From positions 62,001-126,000 of the forward strand of contig NZ_JAKFYQ010000003.1 in assembly GCF_021533835.1 (NCBI RefSeq): 64,000 nt of DNA, given 5' to 3'. Positions 1 through 8,538 of this stretch are shown here, one piece after another. The notes under the pieces were generated by a model, which was not told the DNA's origin, ran no database searches, and worked only from the letters and a program-made list of their open reading frames with translations. Each line of letters starts with the position of its first letter. Position 1 is the stretch's first letter. The position numbers were made by a program, and so were the translations under genes. The DNA comes from Synechococcus sp. Nb3U1 (lineage in GTDB: Bacteria; Cyanobacteriota; Cyanobacteriia; Thermostichales; Thermostichaceae).

Positions 1-306
1 GCTGGAGTCAATTTGAAACATCGGAGCCCCAGCAGCCACAGGGGATCCCAGCTGCACGAAGACTTGGGTGATCTGACCGCTGACCTGCGGGTTAATGCTA
101 GCCAACTGCTGAGATCCGAGACTGGCAATAAACTCTGAGGCCTCCTGGATCATCCGCTCTTCCACCGTGCCGAGTTCTACCGGGGTCGGGGGTGGGCCCT
201 CTCCTCCACCCATACCTTCCATCCCCTCCGGTGGCCCTCCCGCTCGACAGGCCGCCAACAGCAAAGAAAGACATAGCACCGGCAGAGCTGTCCGCGATCG
301 CATCAT
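1..306 (-). CDS. RND efflux periplasmic adaptor lipoprotein, N-terminal part (runs off window start)
   Basis: The reading frame starts at 306 and is open to the window edge, giving the first 102 residues. Residues 1-20 form a lipoprotein signal with lipobox LLAAC, so Cys20 would be acylated. A Gly/Pro-rich spacer follows, then a helix (EERMIQEASEFIASL). After it comes INPQVSGQITQVFVQLGSPVAAG, the first half of the biotinyl-lipoyl-like domain typical of membrane-fusion proteins of AcrA/MdtA type. Family knowledge: such adaptors link an inner-membrane RND pump to an outer-membrane channel. A GGAG lies 8 bases before the start. Substrate and pump partner lie outside the window. The family call is fairly safe from the V-SG-I-x-x-V motif, the exact subfamily is not. 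Confidence 0.75.
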   Translation of the reverse strand, partial: MMRSRTALPVLCLSLLLAACRAGGPPEGMEGMGGGEGPPPTPVELGTVEERMIQEASEFIASLGSQQLASINPQVSGQITQVFVQLGSPVAAGAPMFQIDSS

Positions 307-586
307 GAGGTTGCTCCAAAGGTTGCTCCAACGACTGGCATTCGGGCAGAGGGATCTCGCCACTGCACTTCTCGATGATTTAGAGTAGTGAACCTGAGTC
401 GCCTCGCGCCTGCACAAAAACGCTTGAAATTCTTCCCAATACAGAACTACGCTGTATGCTTAACAAAATTTCCAGACTGTTCCAATCTCTGAGCACCCCC
501 TGTGTCACGGGAAATTCCTCGCTAAACTGTCTTAGAGTTGGGCCTTTGCCTGCCCTCTCTGCCCAGGCACAATGGAGTCTGAACAG

Positions 587-694
587 TTGCAGCCTTTTCC
601 GACTTCACACAGGCCCTTGAGCTAGGCAAAAAACCTGATGGAGCAAGGGATTGACCTGAATCTGCTGCATCAGATAACGCTGGGAAAAGCTGCA
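587..694. repeat. MITE-like element, copy A (~108 bp)
   Basis: TTGCAGCCTTTTCC at 587-600 faces an inverted GGGAAAAGCTGCA at 682-694. The interior aligns with the reverse complement of the element at 28627-28735: 28 of 38 positions match in the half next to the right end. The rest of the 307-784 gap holds a short inverted repeat (TGCCTG...CAGGCA near 547-572) and no gene that I can support. Confidence 0.6.
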
Positions 695-784
695 TCTCTT
701 GAGTCAAGCTCCTTTTTAAAGAAAATCCTACAGAAATTGGCTAGAGCTACCCCTGTTTAAGAACATTGGATGAGGAAGACCGTC

Positions 785-1546
785 ATGACCCGCTCCTGCC
801 TACCCAAAATGGAATTTCACCCGCACCGCTGGCTATGGAGCTGTGTCGGGGGAATCGCCATCGCCGCCCTCAGTGCTGCTGCCGCTTGGGCACGGCCTGT
901 GTTGGAAGTGCGCATGACCGTTGGCTTACCCATCAACTCGAACTACTGGTACATCGTTGCCCTCAGCCGTGCCGGTAGTCCTGGCCCTACCGCCAACCTG
1001 GTGGATCCAAACGTCAGTTTGGGGCCGAATGACTATGCTTTTGTGCGGGACTGGGACTACTTAGTTCGGGTCACTCCCCTCAACGAAGAGTCGGTATTGC
1101 AATCGACGATCCAGCGTTTTGGCGAACCGGAACGGGAATTTGCGGTGGGCTTCAACGAGGTACGGGTGGATCGCCTCAGCCGCGACCAAGATACCCTGAA
1201 CTTTCAAATCGACATCTCCGAATTAGAGGGCCTAGATGGCCAAGAGCAGGATATTCAAGTGGCCTTGCTCACCGCCCGTGCCCCTTTCCGCGTCGCCTCT
1301 GAAGGAACCAACTTAGCTATCGATGCCACCCGAGGGGATTTGCCCAACTACTATCGCCTCAGTCTGTCCAACCAGCGGCAGGTGATCGTGGATGATCCCC
1401 AACGACAAGAAACGGTACGGCGTAGCCGTGAGCTGATTCAGACGGGCACTGGAGCCACCACCACCCGCGACATTATTGAAGGGGGAGCTTTAGAAATTCT
1501 GGCCGCCAACATCCTGACTTTTGATTTGCGCCTGGTGGATCGATAA
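785..1546 (+). CDS. Exported conserved hypothetical protein
   Basis: 253 residues. I start at ATG 785 because GAGGAAGA (772-779) lies at a good ribosome-binding distance. The ATG at 770 has no such site. The N-terminus has basic residues, a hydrophobic core (GGIAIAALSAAAAWA) and a likely signal peptidase site after AWA, so the mature protein is probably periplasmic or thylakoid-lumenal. The mature part is acidic and beta-rich (LEVRMTVGLP, RDWDYLVRVTPL, EREFAVGFNEVRV), ends in DLRLVDR, and contains no catalytic motif or Cys pair that I recognise. It is followed after 56 bases by a TPR gene on the same strand. Function unknown. Confidence 0.7.
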   Translation: MTRSCLPKMEFHPHRWLWSCVGGIAIAALSAAAAWARPVLEVRMTVGLPINSNYWYIVALSRAGSPGPTANLVDPNVSLGPNDYAFVRDWDYLVRVTPLNEESVLQSTIQRFGEPEREFAVGFNEVRVDRLSRDQDTLNFQIDISELEGLDGQEQDIQVALLTARAPFRVASEGTNLAIDATRGDLPNYYRLSLSNQRQVIVDDPQRQETVRRSRELIQTGTGATTTRDIIEGGALEILAANILTFDLRLVDR

Positions 1547-1602
1547 AGGTCGATAAAGATTTCTTCAACCCATCTCACTTGAATGGCTGAGGGGAGTGGA
1601 GT

Positions 1603-2082
1603 ATGGAAGAGTTCGACAAGACCCGGATCGAACAGCTTTTGGTTGCCCTCAAGCAAGAGCGGGCCGATCTGCGGCAGGAGGCCACTGAGGCCCTTTGGGA
1701 GCTGTGGTTTGGGCAAAAGGGGATTGCCGGTCGGGCCGCTTTGGAACACTCCCAACTGCTCATGGATAGCGGCCAACTGGGGGCTGCAGAGACCTTATTG
1801 AGCGAATTAATCGATCAGCTGCCAGATTTTGTGGAGGCCTGGAACCGGCGAGCCGTTCTGTACTACACCCTGAAGCGCTACCCCGAGGCAGTCCGAGATT
1901 GTGAGATGGTGGTGAAATTGTGCCCAATCCATTTTGGAGCCTGGCATGGATTGGGCCTATGCCGAGCCGCTATGCAGGATTATCGCGGGGCGATTGCTGC
2001 TTTTCAGAAAGCTCTGGACATCCAACCCTACGCGCTGATTAATCAACGGCTGCTGCTGGAGTGTACGGCTCTCCTGTCCTAG
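1603..2082 (+). CDS. Tetratricopeptide-repeat protein
   Basis: 159 residues, cytosolic by appearance. The N-terminal ~45 residues are helical (EFDKTRIEQLLVALKQERAD). After them come two clear TPR units and part of a third: SQLLMDSGQLGAAETLLSEL, AWNRRAVLYYTLKRYPEAV and GAWHGLGLCRAAMQDYRGAI, with the usual G/A-Y/L-A spacing. TPR proteins are protein-protein scaffolds and the partner cannot be read from the sequence. The start at 1603 is backed by GGGGAGTGGAGT directly upstream. Small proteins of this type are common in cyanobacteria. Confidence 0.8.
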   Translation: MEEFDKTRIEQLLVALKQERADLRQEATEALWELWFGQKGIAGRAALEHSQLLMDSGQLGAAETLLSELIDQLPDFVEAWNRRAVLYYTLKRYPEAVRDCEMVVKLCPIHFGAWHGLGLCRAAMQDYRGAIAAFQKALDIQPYALINQRLLLECTALLS

Positions 2083-2247
2083 AGGTGCGTAAAACTGCGC
2101 ACCTCCGCAACCTTGGCAGCAAGAAGCCCTCTCAGCCGGTGGGATCCCATCCTTTACAATGAACTACGATGCAGCCCCCTGTGCTGGCTGACGGTTGCAG
2201 TTTTGGTTTTTGAATGTGCTGAAGTGTTTTGGCGAACGGAGGTTCGG

Positions 2248-2817
2248 GTGTTGAGAGCAATGAAGCGTTCGCGCTGGCTGAGCTTTGCCCCGCTGGGGAT
2301 GAAGCTGGTATTGACGGGTCTGTTGCTGGGTGGTTTGGGAGCCTTGATTCTACCTGTTGCTGTGAAGGCTCAGTCTGGTTTGGTGATCACCGGCAGCGAA
2401 GGAGTTCCTGTCCTTAGCTATCGGCTGGATTTTCGCGGTATTCGCGGTCGCCTCGATCGCTATCGCCTGACCATTCCCCCTCAGGATCTGGCGGTGTCGG
2501 AAGTGCAGATCAACGGGGACAGAAACTTTGATGCCCGCGTCGATCCGGAGAATGTGCGGCTAGAAGTGGAGGGCAACCCGGTCGATCTGGAGGAAGTGTA
2601 CTGGAACGAAGAATTTCGCTCCCTAGAAGTGGTGGCTCGCCAACCGATCGCGGCTGGACAAGAGATGCGCTTGATCCTTTCCAATGTACGAAATCCTGCG
2701 GCTGCCGGAATCTATCGTGTGGAAGCGCGGGTGCGCGGCACAGAACCGAATCCCCTCTTCCGCAATGTCGGCAATTGGCTAATCACCATTGACGATCCCG
2801 AACGCATTGGATTTTAG
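2248..2817 (+). CDS. DUF2808-type exported protein
   Basis: About 189 residues. GGAGG at 2238-2242 favours GTG 2248 or TTG 2251 over ATG 2260, which lies 17 bases away. A signal peptide is clear: basic start (MKRSRW), hydrophobic stretch (LVLTGLLLGGLGALILPVAV) and a cleavage site near KAQS. The mature part has the pattern of the cyanobacterial DUF2808 family: YRLTIPPQDLAVSEVQI, an RNFDARVDPENVRLEVEG segment and a closing IYRVEARVRG...NWLITIDD. Family members are small secreted or periplasmic beta-proteins of unknown role. uppP follows after 30 bases on the same strand, so co-transcription is plausible. Confidence 0.7.
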   Translation: MLRAMKRSRWLSFAPLGMKLVLTGLLLGGLGALILPVAVKAQSGLVITGSEGVPVLSYRLDFRGIRGRLDRYRLTIPPQDLAVSEVQINGDRNFDARVDPENVRLEVEGNPVDLEEVYWNEEFRSLEVVARQPIAAGQEMRLILSNVRNPAAAGIYRVEARVRGTEPNPLFRNVGNWLITIDDPERIGF

Positions 2818-2847
2818 GCTCGGGTCGGCGCTGGTCTGGGAGAGGGA

Positions 2848-3690
2848 GTGTTTTTTTTGCTGTTTGCCGATATTTGGTATCCCAATTGGTGGCAAGCTCT
2901 GATTCTGGGGATGGTGCAAGGAATCACCGAGTTTATCCCGATCAGCAGTACCGCCCATCTGCGGGTTTTCCCGGCTTTGGTGGGGTGGCCGGATGCGGGT
3001 GCCTCCTTTACGGCGGTAATCCAGTTGGGCAGTTTGGCGGCGGTGTTGATCTATTTTGCGGCTGATTTACGCAAATTGCTCCTAGACTCCTGGCAAGCCT
3101 GGTTAGAGCGAGATTTTCATCAAGAATCCTGGCGGCTATTGGTCGGGATCCTGGTGGGAACTGTGCCGATTGTGGGGGTGGGTTTGGCTGTCAAAGTACT
3201 CTGGGGATCCCCGCCGCGCCAATTGTGGGTGATTGCCGGGGCCGCCATTGGTCTTGCCCTACTGCTGGGCTGGGCAGAACGGACGGGCAAGCGGCAGCGA
3301 GATGTGCATAACCTCGGGATCTGGGATGGGATTTGGGTAGGCTTAGCCCAGGCCTTGGCCCTGATTCCGGGGGTATCGCGCTCGGGAGCCACCATTACCG
3401 CCGGTTTGTTCCTGAATTTGCAGCGTTCTGTGGCAGCTCGTTATTCGTTCTTGTTGGGGATCCCGGCGCTATTTTTGGCAGGAGTGTTGGAGTTTATCTC
3501 TGCTTTTGAGGTGGAGGCTTTGTTGCCTCAGGGGTTGGGCACTGTCTCTGCTTTTGTCTTTTCCTATCTCTCCATCGATTGGTTGCTTAAGTTTTTGCAG
3601 CGCAGCAGCACCTGGCTATTCATCTTTTACCGAATTGGGTTTGGCTTGTTTATTGTCTTGGGTTTGGTGCTGGGATTCCTGCGGCCCTAG
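2848..3690 (+). CDS. uppP: Undecaprenyl-diphosphatase UppP (BacA)
   Basis: 280 residues, polytopic membrane protein. It removes a phosphate from undecaprenyl diphosphate to regenerate the lipid carrier used for peptidoglycan and other envelope polymers. The two family signatures are present: GMVQGITEFIPISSTAHL near the N-terminus (E and S/T-rich catalytic loop) and LIPGVSRSGATITAGL in the second half (catalytic Arg/Ser loop). The usual eight or so membrane helices can be followed. Length matches the family (~270-290). The start is GTG 2848. A run of eight T directly after it and a TTG at 2857 leave the exact start slightly open. Other envelope genes in the window (murI, amiC, glmS) are not linked to it. 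Confidence 0.95.
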   Translation: MFFLLFADIWYPNWWQALILGMVQGITEFIPISSTAHLRVFPALVGWPDAGASFTAVIQLGSLAAVLIYFAADLRKLLLDSWQAWLERDFHQESWRLLVGILVGTVPIVGVGLAVKVLWGSPPRQLWVIAGAAIGLALLLGWAERTGKRQRDVHNLGIWDGIWVGLAQALALIPGVSRSGATITAGLFLNLQRSVAARYSFLLGIPALFLAGVLEFISAFEVEALLPQGLGTVSAFVFSYLSIDWLLKFLQRSSTWLFIFYRIGFGLFIVLGLVLGFLRP

Positions 3691-3726
3691 TGGATACCAG
3701 TGGACAGGGGATCCCCACCCTAAGCC

Positions 3727-4080
3727 CTAGGGGGCCGGAAACGCGGCGAGCGCATCTGCAACTGATAAATAAGACTCGAAAATCGAATCTAGACGGGTGA
3801 CGGCAAAAATCAGCTTGGCTTGTTCCTGTAGGCCAGCCAGTTTTAGTTGGTAGCCCGCCGAACGGCAGTTACGTTGGGCTGAGACCAAGACGGATAGTCC
3901 CATACTGTCGATGAGGGTGATCCTGCTCAGATCCAGTAGAAGGTGACCTGGCTGCTCCGTTAAAATGCGGCTCAGTTCTCCCCGGATGGTAGGCGCATTG
4001 ACAGCGCTGAGGCTCCCTTGGGGAAAATGGACGACCGTGACTGGGGATCCCTTAGGGCTGATCTGAGTGGAGACATCCAT
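3727..4080 (-). CDS. STAS-domain anti-sigma-factor antagonist
   Basis: 117 residues from the Met at 4080. Upstream codons in the same frame look non-coding. The protein is a single STAS domain: a beta-strand GSPVTVVHFPQGSLSAVNAP, then LLLDLSRITLIDSMGLSVLV, whose D-S-M-G-L contains the serine that is phosphorylated in SpoIIAA/RsbV-type antagonists, then a C-terminal helix. In the family, the unphosphorylated protein binds an anti-sigma factor or another partner in a partner-switch. No anti-sigma kinase or PP2C phosphatase gene is adjacent, so the partner is unknown. It converges with uppP with 36 bases between the stops. Confidence 0.8.
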   Translation of the reverse strand: MDVSTQISPKGSPVTVVHFPQGSLSAVNAPTIRGELSRILTEQPGHLLLDLSRITLIDSMGLSVLVSAQRNCRSAGYQLKLAGLQEQAKLIFAVTRLDSIFESYLSVADALAAFPAP

Positions 4081-4236
4081 AGATTGATTCACTTCGCTAC
4101 AGGCAAAGGTACGGTAGAACCACATTGATTTTGAATCAATCTGGGTTCGTTGGGTTACCGCCTGCATGCATTTGGTTGAAGGAAGGGAATGGGTGCCTGG
4201 GAGGGATTCCATGCTGTCGCTTGCGATGGATTGAAC

Positions 4237-5466
4237 CTATTGTCGGGCCAGAGCCAGATCTTGCGTTAGACGCAGCTCGATCACCTGATTGGGATCCACC
4301 ACCACCACCTGCGGAGCCGTCACGTTGCCGATCACCGCCCCAGCCGCCCCGGCCCCCAACACTTCTTCGGTGGCAATGGCATTGTCGCCTGTCACCAGGC
4401 CGAGAATCGCTCCGGCTGCCGCCCCAATGGCCGCATCTTGGATGATCTTGCCGGAGGTGGTGTAGCGGGGATCCTTCACATCGTGGATCACATCCGACTG
4501 AGCTGCCAGAGGAAACAGCTGGTTGTTAACGATCACGCTTTCAGCCACGAAGCGAGTGCCCCCCGCAGCCGGTTCAAAGCGACCATCCACCCGAGAGCCA
4601 TAGGGCACCACAATATCCCCTTGGGCGTTGCGGATCGGGTTGTGGACGATCAGGGAAATGGGACGGGTTTCGTTGGGGGCGATGTAAAGGCGCTCGTTGA
4701 AGGGACTGGTGGTTTGCATGAGGGTGCCTGCTGCCAGTGTGGAAAGGCGCAGGTTAAAGCCCGGCTGTGGGGCGGGGTTATAGGGGTTAAAGCTGCCCGG
4801 ATTTTGTGCCACCAGGGATCCCCGATTGACCATGGCTTGGTAGGTAAAGGCGGCCACTTCCGCCCGGGTTGCGGCACGGTTGGGCTCCAAAAGCATTGGG
4901 TCAGGATAATTGACGATCAAGCCCGCCCGGTTGGCGGCGGCAATTTGGGGGACCGCCCAGTTGGGAATGGCGGCTGCATCGCGGTAACGGCTGAAAAGAT
5001 CGCCGGGTTGTGCGGCTGGGATGGCACTGGTATTGCCGATGGCGTTGGTGAGAACCACCAAAGACTCGGTGCGGGTGACGGGCTGCTCAGGACGATAGGT
5101 CCCATCGGGAAAACCGGCCACTAAGTTGTTGGCTGCCGCGGTAGAAATAGCATTGGCGGCCCAGTGGGTATAGGGCACATCCCGAAAACCGATAGAGGTG
5201 CCGGCGGTATTGCTGAGGCGAAAAGCCGTATTGATGATGGTGGCAAATTGGGCGCGGGTCACCGGCTCGTTGGGACGGAAGGTGCCATCCGGGAAGCCAT
5301 TCAACACCCCCTGTGAGGAGAGGGCCTCAATATAGGTTTGGGCCCAGTGGCCGGAGGTATCGCGGAAGGGGGCGGCCATGGCTATCTGACAGTGAATGCC
5401 TAGCATAGCCCCGGACAGAACCAGCCCTGTCCAAGCCGCACGTGGGGTCAAAAGGGAGGAAAACAT
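4237..5466 (-). CDS. S-layer homology (SLH) domain protein
   Basis: 409 residues with a signal peptide ending near AMA. Three SLH repeats follow, each beginning with an F-x-D-T/V-x-x-H-W or equivalent and carrying an FPDGTFRPNEPVTRAQFA / FPDGTYRPEQPVTRTESL motif, with a third degenerate repeat (YPDPMLLEPNRAATRAEVA). SLH domains bind secondary cell-wall polymer or peptidoglycan. The rest (residues ~230-409) is beta-rich with a Gly/Ala zipper (AAIGAAAGAILGLVTGD and GAGAAGAVIGN) that could insert in or contact a membrane. It is not the long OprB-type barrel of cyanobacterial SLH porins, so I call it an SLH-anchored envelope protein of unknown function. Confidence 0.85.
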   Translation of the reverse strand: MFSSLLTPRAAWTGLVLSGAMLGIHCQIAMAAPFRDTSGHWAQTYIEALSSQGVLNGFPDGTFRPNEPVTRAQFATIINTAFRLSNTAGTSIGFRDVPYTHWAANAISTAAANNLVAGFPDGTYRPEQPVTRTESLVVLTNAIGNTSAIPAAQPGDLFSRYRDAAAIPNWAVPQIAAANRAGLIVNYPDPMLLEPNRAATRAEVAAFTYQAMVNRGSLVAQNPGSFNPYNPAPQPGFNLRLSTLAAGTLMQTTSPFNERLYIAPNETRPISLIVHNPIRNAQGDIVVPYGSRVDGRFEPAAGGTRFVAESVIVNNQLFPLAAQSDVIHDVKDPRYTTSGKIIQDAAIGAAAGAILGLVTGDNAIATEEVLGAGAAGAVIGNVTAPQVVVVDPNQVIELRLTQDLALARQ

Positions 5467-5645
5467 GGTTCATTCACCGAGTTATTGTGATGCTCATTGC
5501 CTGGGCAATGGCTACTCTTATTCTGGCTATTTCCTCAGTGATGACAATGGCTGAAACCCTGATCCTGACGTGATTTGAGCCTTTCCAACCCAAGGTTTGC
5601 AACAAGGCGCAACCCCATAGTCTCCGCAAGGAAAACGCCGAATCT

Positions 5646-7001
5646 CTAACCCGCTAAGTCGAGAAGCTCTTGAGGGTAAAGGCGGTTTCGGGAAATCGCG
5701 CCTCCCTCTGGCACGCTCAACTGGGGCAGACTTGGGGACAGTGTGGCCAACGGGATCCCTGCCAAGACCTCCGCCGCAAACGCATAGGTGAGCAGCTGTC
5801 GGGCTTGTGCTTGGCCGATGCCGCGGCTTTGCAGGTAGAAGATCTCTTCCGTTTCCAGTTGGCTGACGGTGGCCCCATGGGCACATTTGACGTTGTCGGC
5901 GAAGATCTCCAGCTGCGGCTGGGTATCGACCCGCGCTTTGGGGGACAGCAGCAGGTTGCGATTGGATTGGGCGGCATCCGTCAGTTGAGCAGCCTGACAG
6001 ACCAGAACTCGCCCACTGAACACCGCATGGGCGGTCTCATCCACAATGCACTTATGCAGTTGGCGGCTGCTGCCATGAGGAGCCTGGTGGACAAGGCGGG
6101 AATGGGTATCGCTGTGCTGGGATCCCCGCAGCAGGGTCAGCCCTTTGAGGTCGGTATGGGCCTGGGATCCGATCTGGGTGATTTCTAAGTTGTGGCGGGA
6201 AAACAGGGATCCCCACTGAAGGGCGTGCTGCTGGTAGTGGCTATCGCGGCTCTGGCGAACGGCAGTTTTGCTGATCTGAAGGGCTGAGGATCCCTGTCTT
6301 TGGAGAATGACATGGTGAAGGCGAGCGTTGTCCGCTAGGTTGATCTCGGTGACGGCGTTGCTAAAGGGGATCCCTGGTCCCAACGACACATGATCTTCGA
6401 TCACGGTCAACTGGCTATGGGCTTCTAGAGACAACAGACAACGGGGTTGGGCCAAAATCGGCTGTACATCGGACACTAGGGTAAGATATAGCACCTGTAA
6501 CGGTGGCACACCCCGCAGGTTTTTGGGTACCTGAATGCAGGCCACATCCCCCAAATGAGCCGTGTTCAGGGCCGTAAAACTATCTTCTGTAGCGATGGTT
6601 TGCAACTGACCTGTCACCCAACCCGCATCTGCCTGCGCTAGAGACCTAACCTGCAAAGCTTCCGGCAGAGCACTCAAATCCGAAAGCTGGGGGGCGAAGT
6701 AGCCGTTGACGAAAACGACACAACTGCGACGGCTCTCCGGCCAGACGTAGGGTTCTACATCAGACGGAGGGAGAGAACCCAACTGGGACTCCTTACTCAA
6801 CTGAAAGTCATGGGCCAGCAACGACGAGAGGTCGCTATATTTCCAGTCCTCGTCACGGGGGGTCGGGATCCCCAATTCTGCCAATCGAGCGCGGGCTTGG
6901 GCTCTGAGGGAAGAGTAGGGATCCTGCGGATCCGACATCTGGGCAAGGATGTGATCGAGGAACAGGCGTCCATGGAGCGGCTTGTGCAGGGTGGTAGTCA
7001 T
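5646..7001 (-). CDS. sufD: Fe-S cluster assembly protein SufD
   Basis: 451 residues. SufD joins SufB and SufC in the SufBC2D scaffold that builds Fe-S clusters in the cytosol. Features: an N-terminal helical region with [13 protein letters not shown], a central right-handed beta-helix rich in short strands, and the C-terminal signature ([21 protein letters not shown]) with the conserved His. The ATG at 7001 overlaps the sufC stop by four bases (ATGA), so translational coupling is likely. It is the last gene of the sufB-mscL-sufC-sufD set. No sufS lies downstream in the window. Nine GGATCC sites fall inside this one gene. Confidence 0.95.
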   Translation of the reverse strand: MTTTLHKPLHGRLFLDHILAQMSDPQDPYSSLRAQARARLAELGIPTPRDEDWKYSDLSSLLAHDFQLSKESQLGSLPPSDVEPYVWPESRRSCVVFVNGYFAPQLSDLSALPEALQVRSLAQADAGWVTGQLQTIATEDSFTALNTAHLGDVACIQVPKNLRGVPPLQVLYLTLVSDVQPILAQPRCLLSLEAHSQLTVIEDHVSLGPGIPFSNAVTEINLADNARLHHVILQRQGSSALQISKTAVRQSRDSHYQQHALQWGSLFSRHNLEITQIGSQAHTDLKGLTLLRGSQHSDTHSRLVHQAPHGSSRQLHKCIVDETAHAVFSGRVLVCQAAQLTDAAQSNRNLLLSPKARVDTQPQLEIFADNVKCAHGATVSQLETEEIFYLQSRGIGQAQARQLLTYAFAAEVLAGIPLATLSPSLPQLSVPEGGAISRNRLYPQELLDLAG

Positions 7002-7819
7002 CGAACGCCCTCCGGTTGCTGCGAAGAGGATCCCACTGCTGCCGGATCCTGATCCTGTTCACGGATCCAGTCGTAGCCTCGTTCTTCCAGTTCCAGAGCC
7101 AGGGTCTTATCTCCACTGGTGACAATGCGTCCCGCTTCCATGACATGCACATAATCGGGAGTAACATAGTCGAGCAACCGCTGGTAGTGGGTGATCAGCA
7201 GTATGGCGTTGTTGGGATTAGAGAGATGATTGATGCCATTGGCCACTGTACGCAGGGCATCGATATCCAAACCCGAGTCCGTTTCATCCAAAATGGCCAG
7301 GGTTGGCTGCAAAATAGCCATTTGCAGAATCTCGTTGCGCTTTTTCTCCCCGCCAGAGAATCCCTCATTCACCGAGCGATCTAAAAACGCAGGATCCATC
7401 TTGACGATACCTAATTTTTCCCGCACAAAATCATCGAAATCTAGGGCATCTAACTCCGGCTGATCCCGATATTTTTGTCGGGCATTGTAGGCAATCCGCA
7501 GAAAATCGATATTGCTCACCCCAGGGATCTCGATCGGGTATTGGAAGGCGAGAAACACCCCGGAACGGGCCCGCTCCTCCGGCTCCATCTCCAACAGGTT
7601 TTGCCCCAGATAGGTCACCTCGCCACCAGTAACGGTGTAGTCGGGGTGACCGGCGAGAATTTTGGAAAAGGTGCTTTTGCCCGACCCGTTGGGCCCCATA
7701 ATGGCGTGGATCTCGCCCGAGCGGATGTCGAGATTTAGCCCCTTTAGGATCGGGGTACCCTCAATCTCGGCAGTGAGATCCTGCACAGACAAAATCAGGG
7801 AACTGTTCTCGCTAATCAT
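6998..7819 (-). CDS. sufC: Fe-S cluster assembly ATPase SufC
   Basis: 273 residues, ABC-type ATPase of the SufBCD complex. It shows Walker [10 protein letters not shown] (~residues 42-50), a Q-loop in [12 protein letters not shown], the SufC signature [11 protein letters not shown], and Walker [17 protein letters not shown] with the D-loop, then the switch His in [10 protein letters not shown]. The last ~20 residues ([20 protein letters not shown]) extend past the usual end of the family and are low-complexity. It ends overlapping sufD by four bases. Upstream, mscL separates it from sufB, which is unusual. Confidence 0.96.
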   Translation of the reverse strand: MISENSSLILSVQDLTAEIEGTPILKGLNLDIRSGEIHAIMGPNGSGKSTFSKILAGHPDYTVTGGEVTYLGQNLLEMEPEERARSGVFLAFQYPIEIPGVSNIDFLRIAYNARQKYRDQPELDALDFDDFVREKLGIVKMDPAFLDRSVNEGFSGGEKKRNEILQMAILQPTLAILDETDSGLDIDALRTVANGINHLSNPNNAILLITHYQRLLDYVTPDYVHVMEAGRIVTSGDKTLALELEERGYDWIREQDQDPAAVGSSSQQPEGVR

Positions 7820-7928
7820 GGTGGGGTTCCAAGGTTGACATCAAGGGGTTAGAGCTGTCGGCTCAAGGGATCCATCGCCAGCCATGGGGTTGTTTTCGGG
7901 CTGTGGGATCCCGGAAAATCCTGCTCCT

Positions 7929-8333
7929 TCAGCGGGATCCGCGACTGAGGATATCCCGGATTTCCGTGAGCAAAACCACTTCTGGCGAAGGTGGGGGTGG
8001 GATGGCGGGAGCTTCTTCTCGTTTCTCTTGCATGGTGTTGATCGCTCTCACCAGCAGGAAGATGGCAAAAGCGATGATCACAAAATCAAACACCGCCTGT
8101 AAAAAATTGCCGTAGTTGATCGTGACCGGCTCTTCAGGGGTACCGCCAATTCTCCAGACCAAGTCCTGAAAATTCACCCCACCGATCACTAGGCCCAAAA
8201 TGGGAGTAAACAAATCCGCCACAAAAGAGGAAACGATCGTGCCAAAAGCACCGCCGATTACAACGCCAATGGCTAAGTCTAAGACATTGCCTCGGTCAAT
8301 GAATTTTTTGAACTCCTCCAGAAACGCTCTCAT
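7929..8333 (-). CDS. mscL: Large-conductance mechanosensitive channel MscL
   Basis: 134 residues. The start at 8333 is set by GAGGAG six bases upstream, which also removes the eight extra residues an earlier ATG would add. MscL opens under membrane tension to release solutes in hypo-osmotic shock. Seen: the N-terminal amphipathic helix FLEEFKKFIDRGN, the pore helix TM1 VLDLAIGVVIGGAFGTIVSSFV, a periplasmic loop, TM2 FLQAVFDFVIIAFAIFLLV and a charged C-terminal helix with a proline-rich linker (APAIPPPPSPE). It sits between sufB and sufC in the same orientation. An inverted repeat AGCCTCT/AGAGGCT (8365-8371, 8393-8399) lies between sufB and mscL. Confidence 0.96.
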   Translation of the reverse strand: MRAFLEEFKKFIDRGNVLDLAIGVVIGGAFGTIVSSFVADLFTPILGLVIGGVNFQDLVWRIGGTPEEPVTINYGNFLQAVFDFVIIAFAIFLLVRAINTMQEKREEAPAIPPPPSPEVVLLTEIRDILSRGSR

Positions 8334-8538
8334 GGAAAACTCCTCATACTCCATCGCGAATGAAAGCCTCTCGATTATCCCACCTTCTGTCTAGAGGCTG
8401 TCTACACTGTTTCGGGAACATCCGGGCAATATCCGGGCTTAGGGGCTAACAACCAACCCTGCCCGTCTGGGATCCACCCACCCATCCCTTTCATCTGCTC
8501 CTCGAAGCAGCTCAATCTCAGCGCAGATCACGCCCATT

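Noticed and set aside
98-331. 77-codon minus-strand frame at the window start
   Set aside because: It is out of frame with the clear lipoprotein adaptor frame (306 to window edge) and has Arg/Gly-rich shadow composition.
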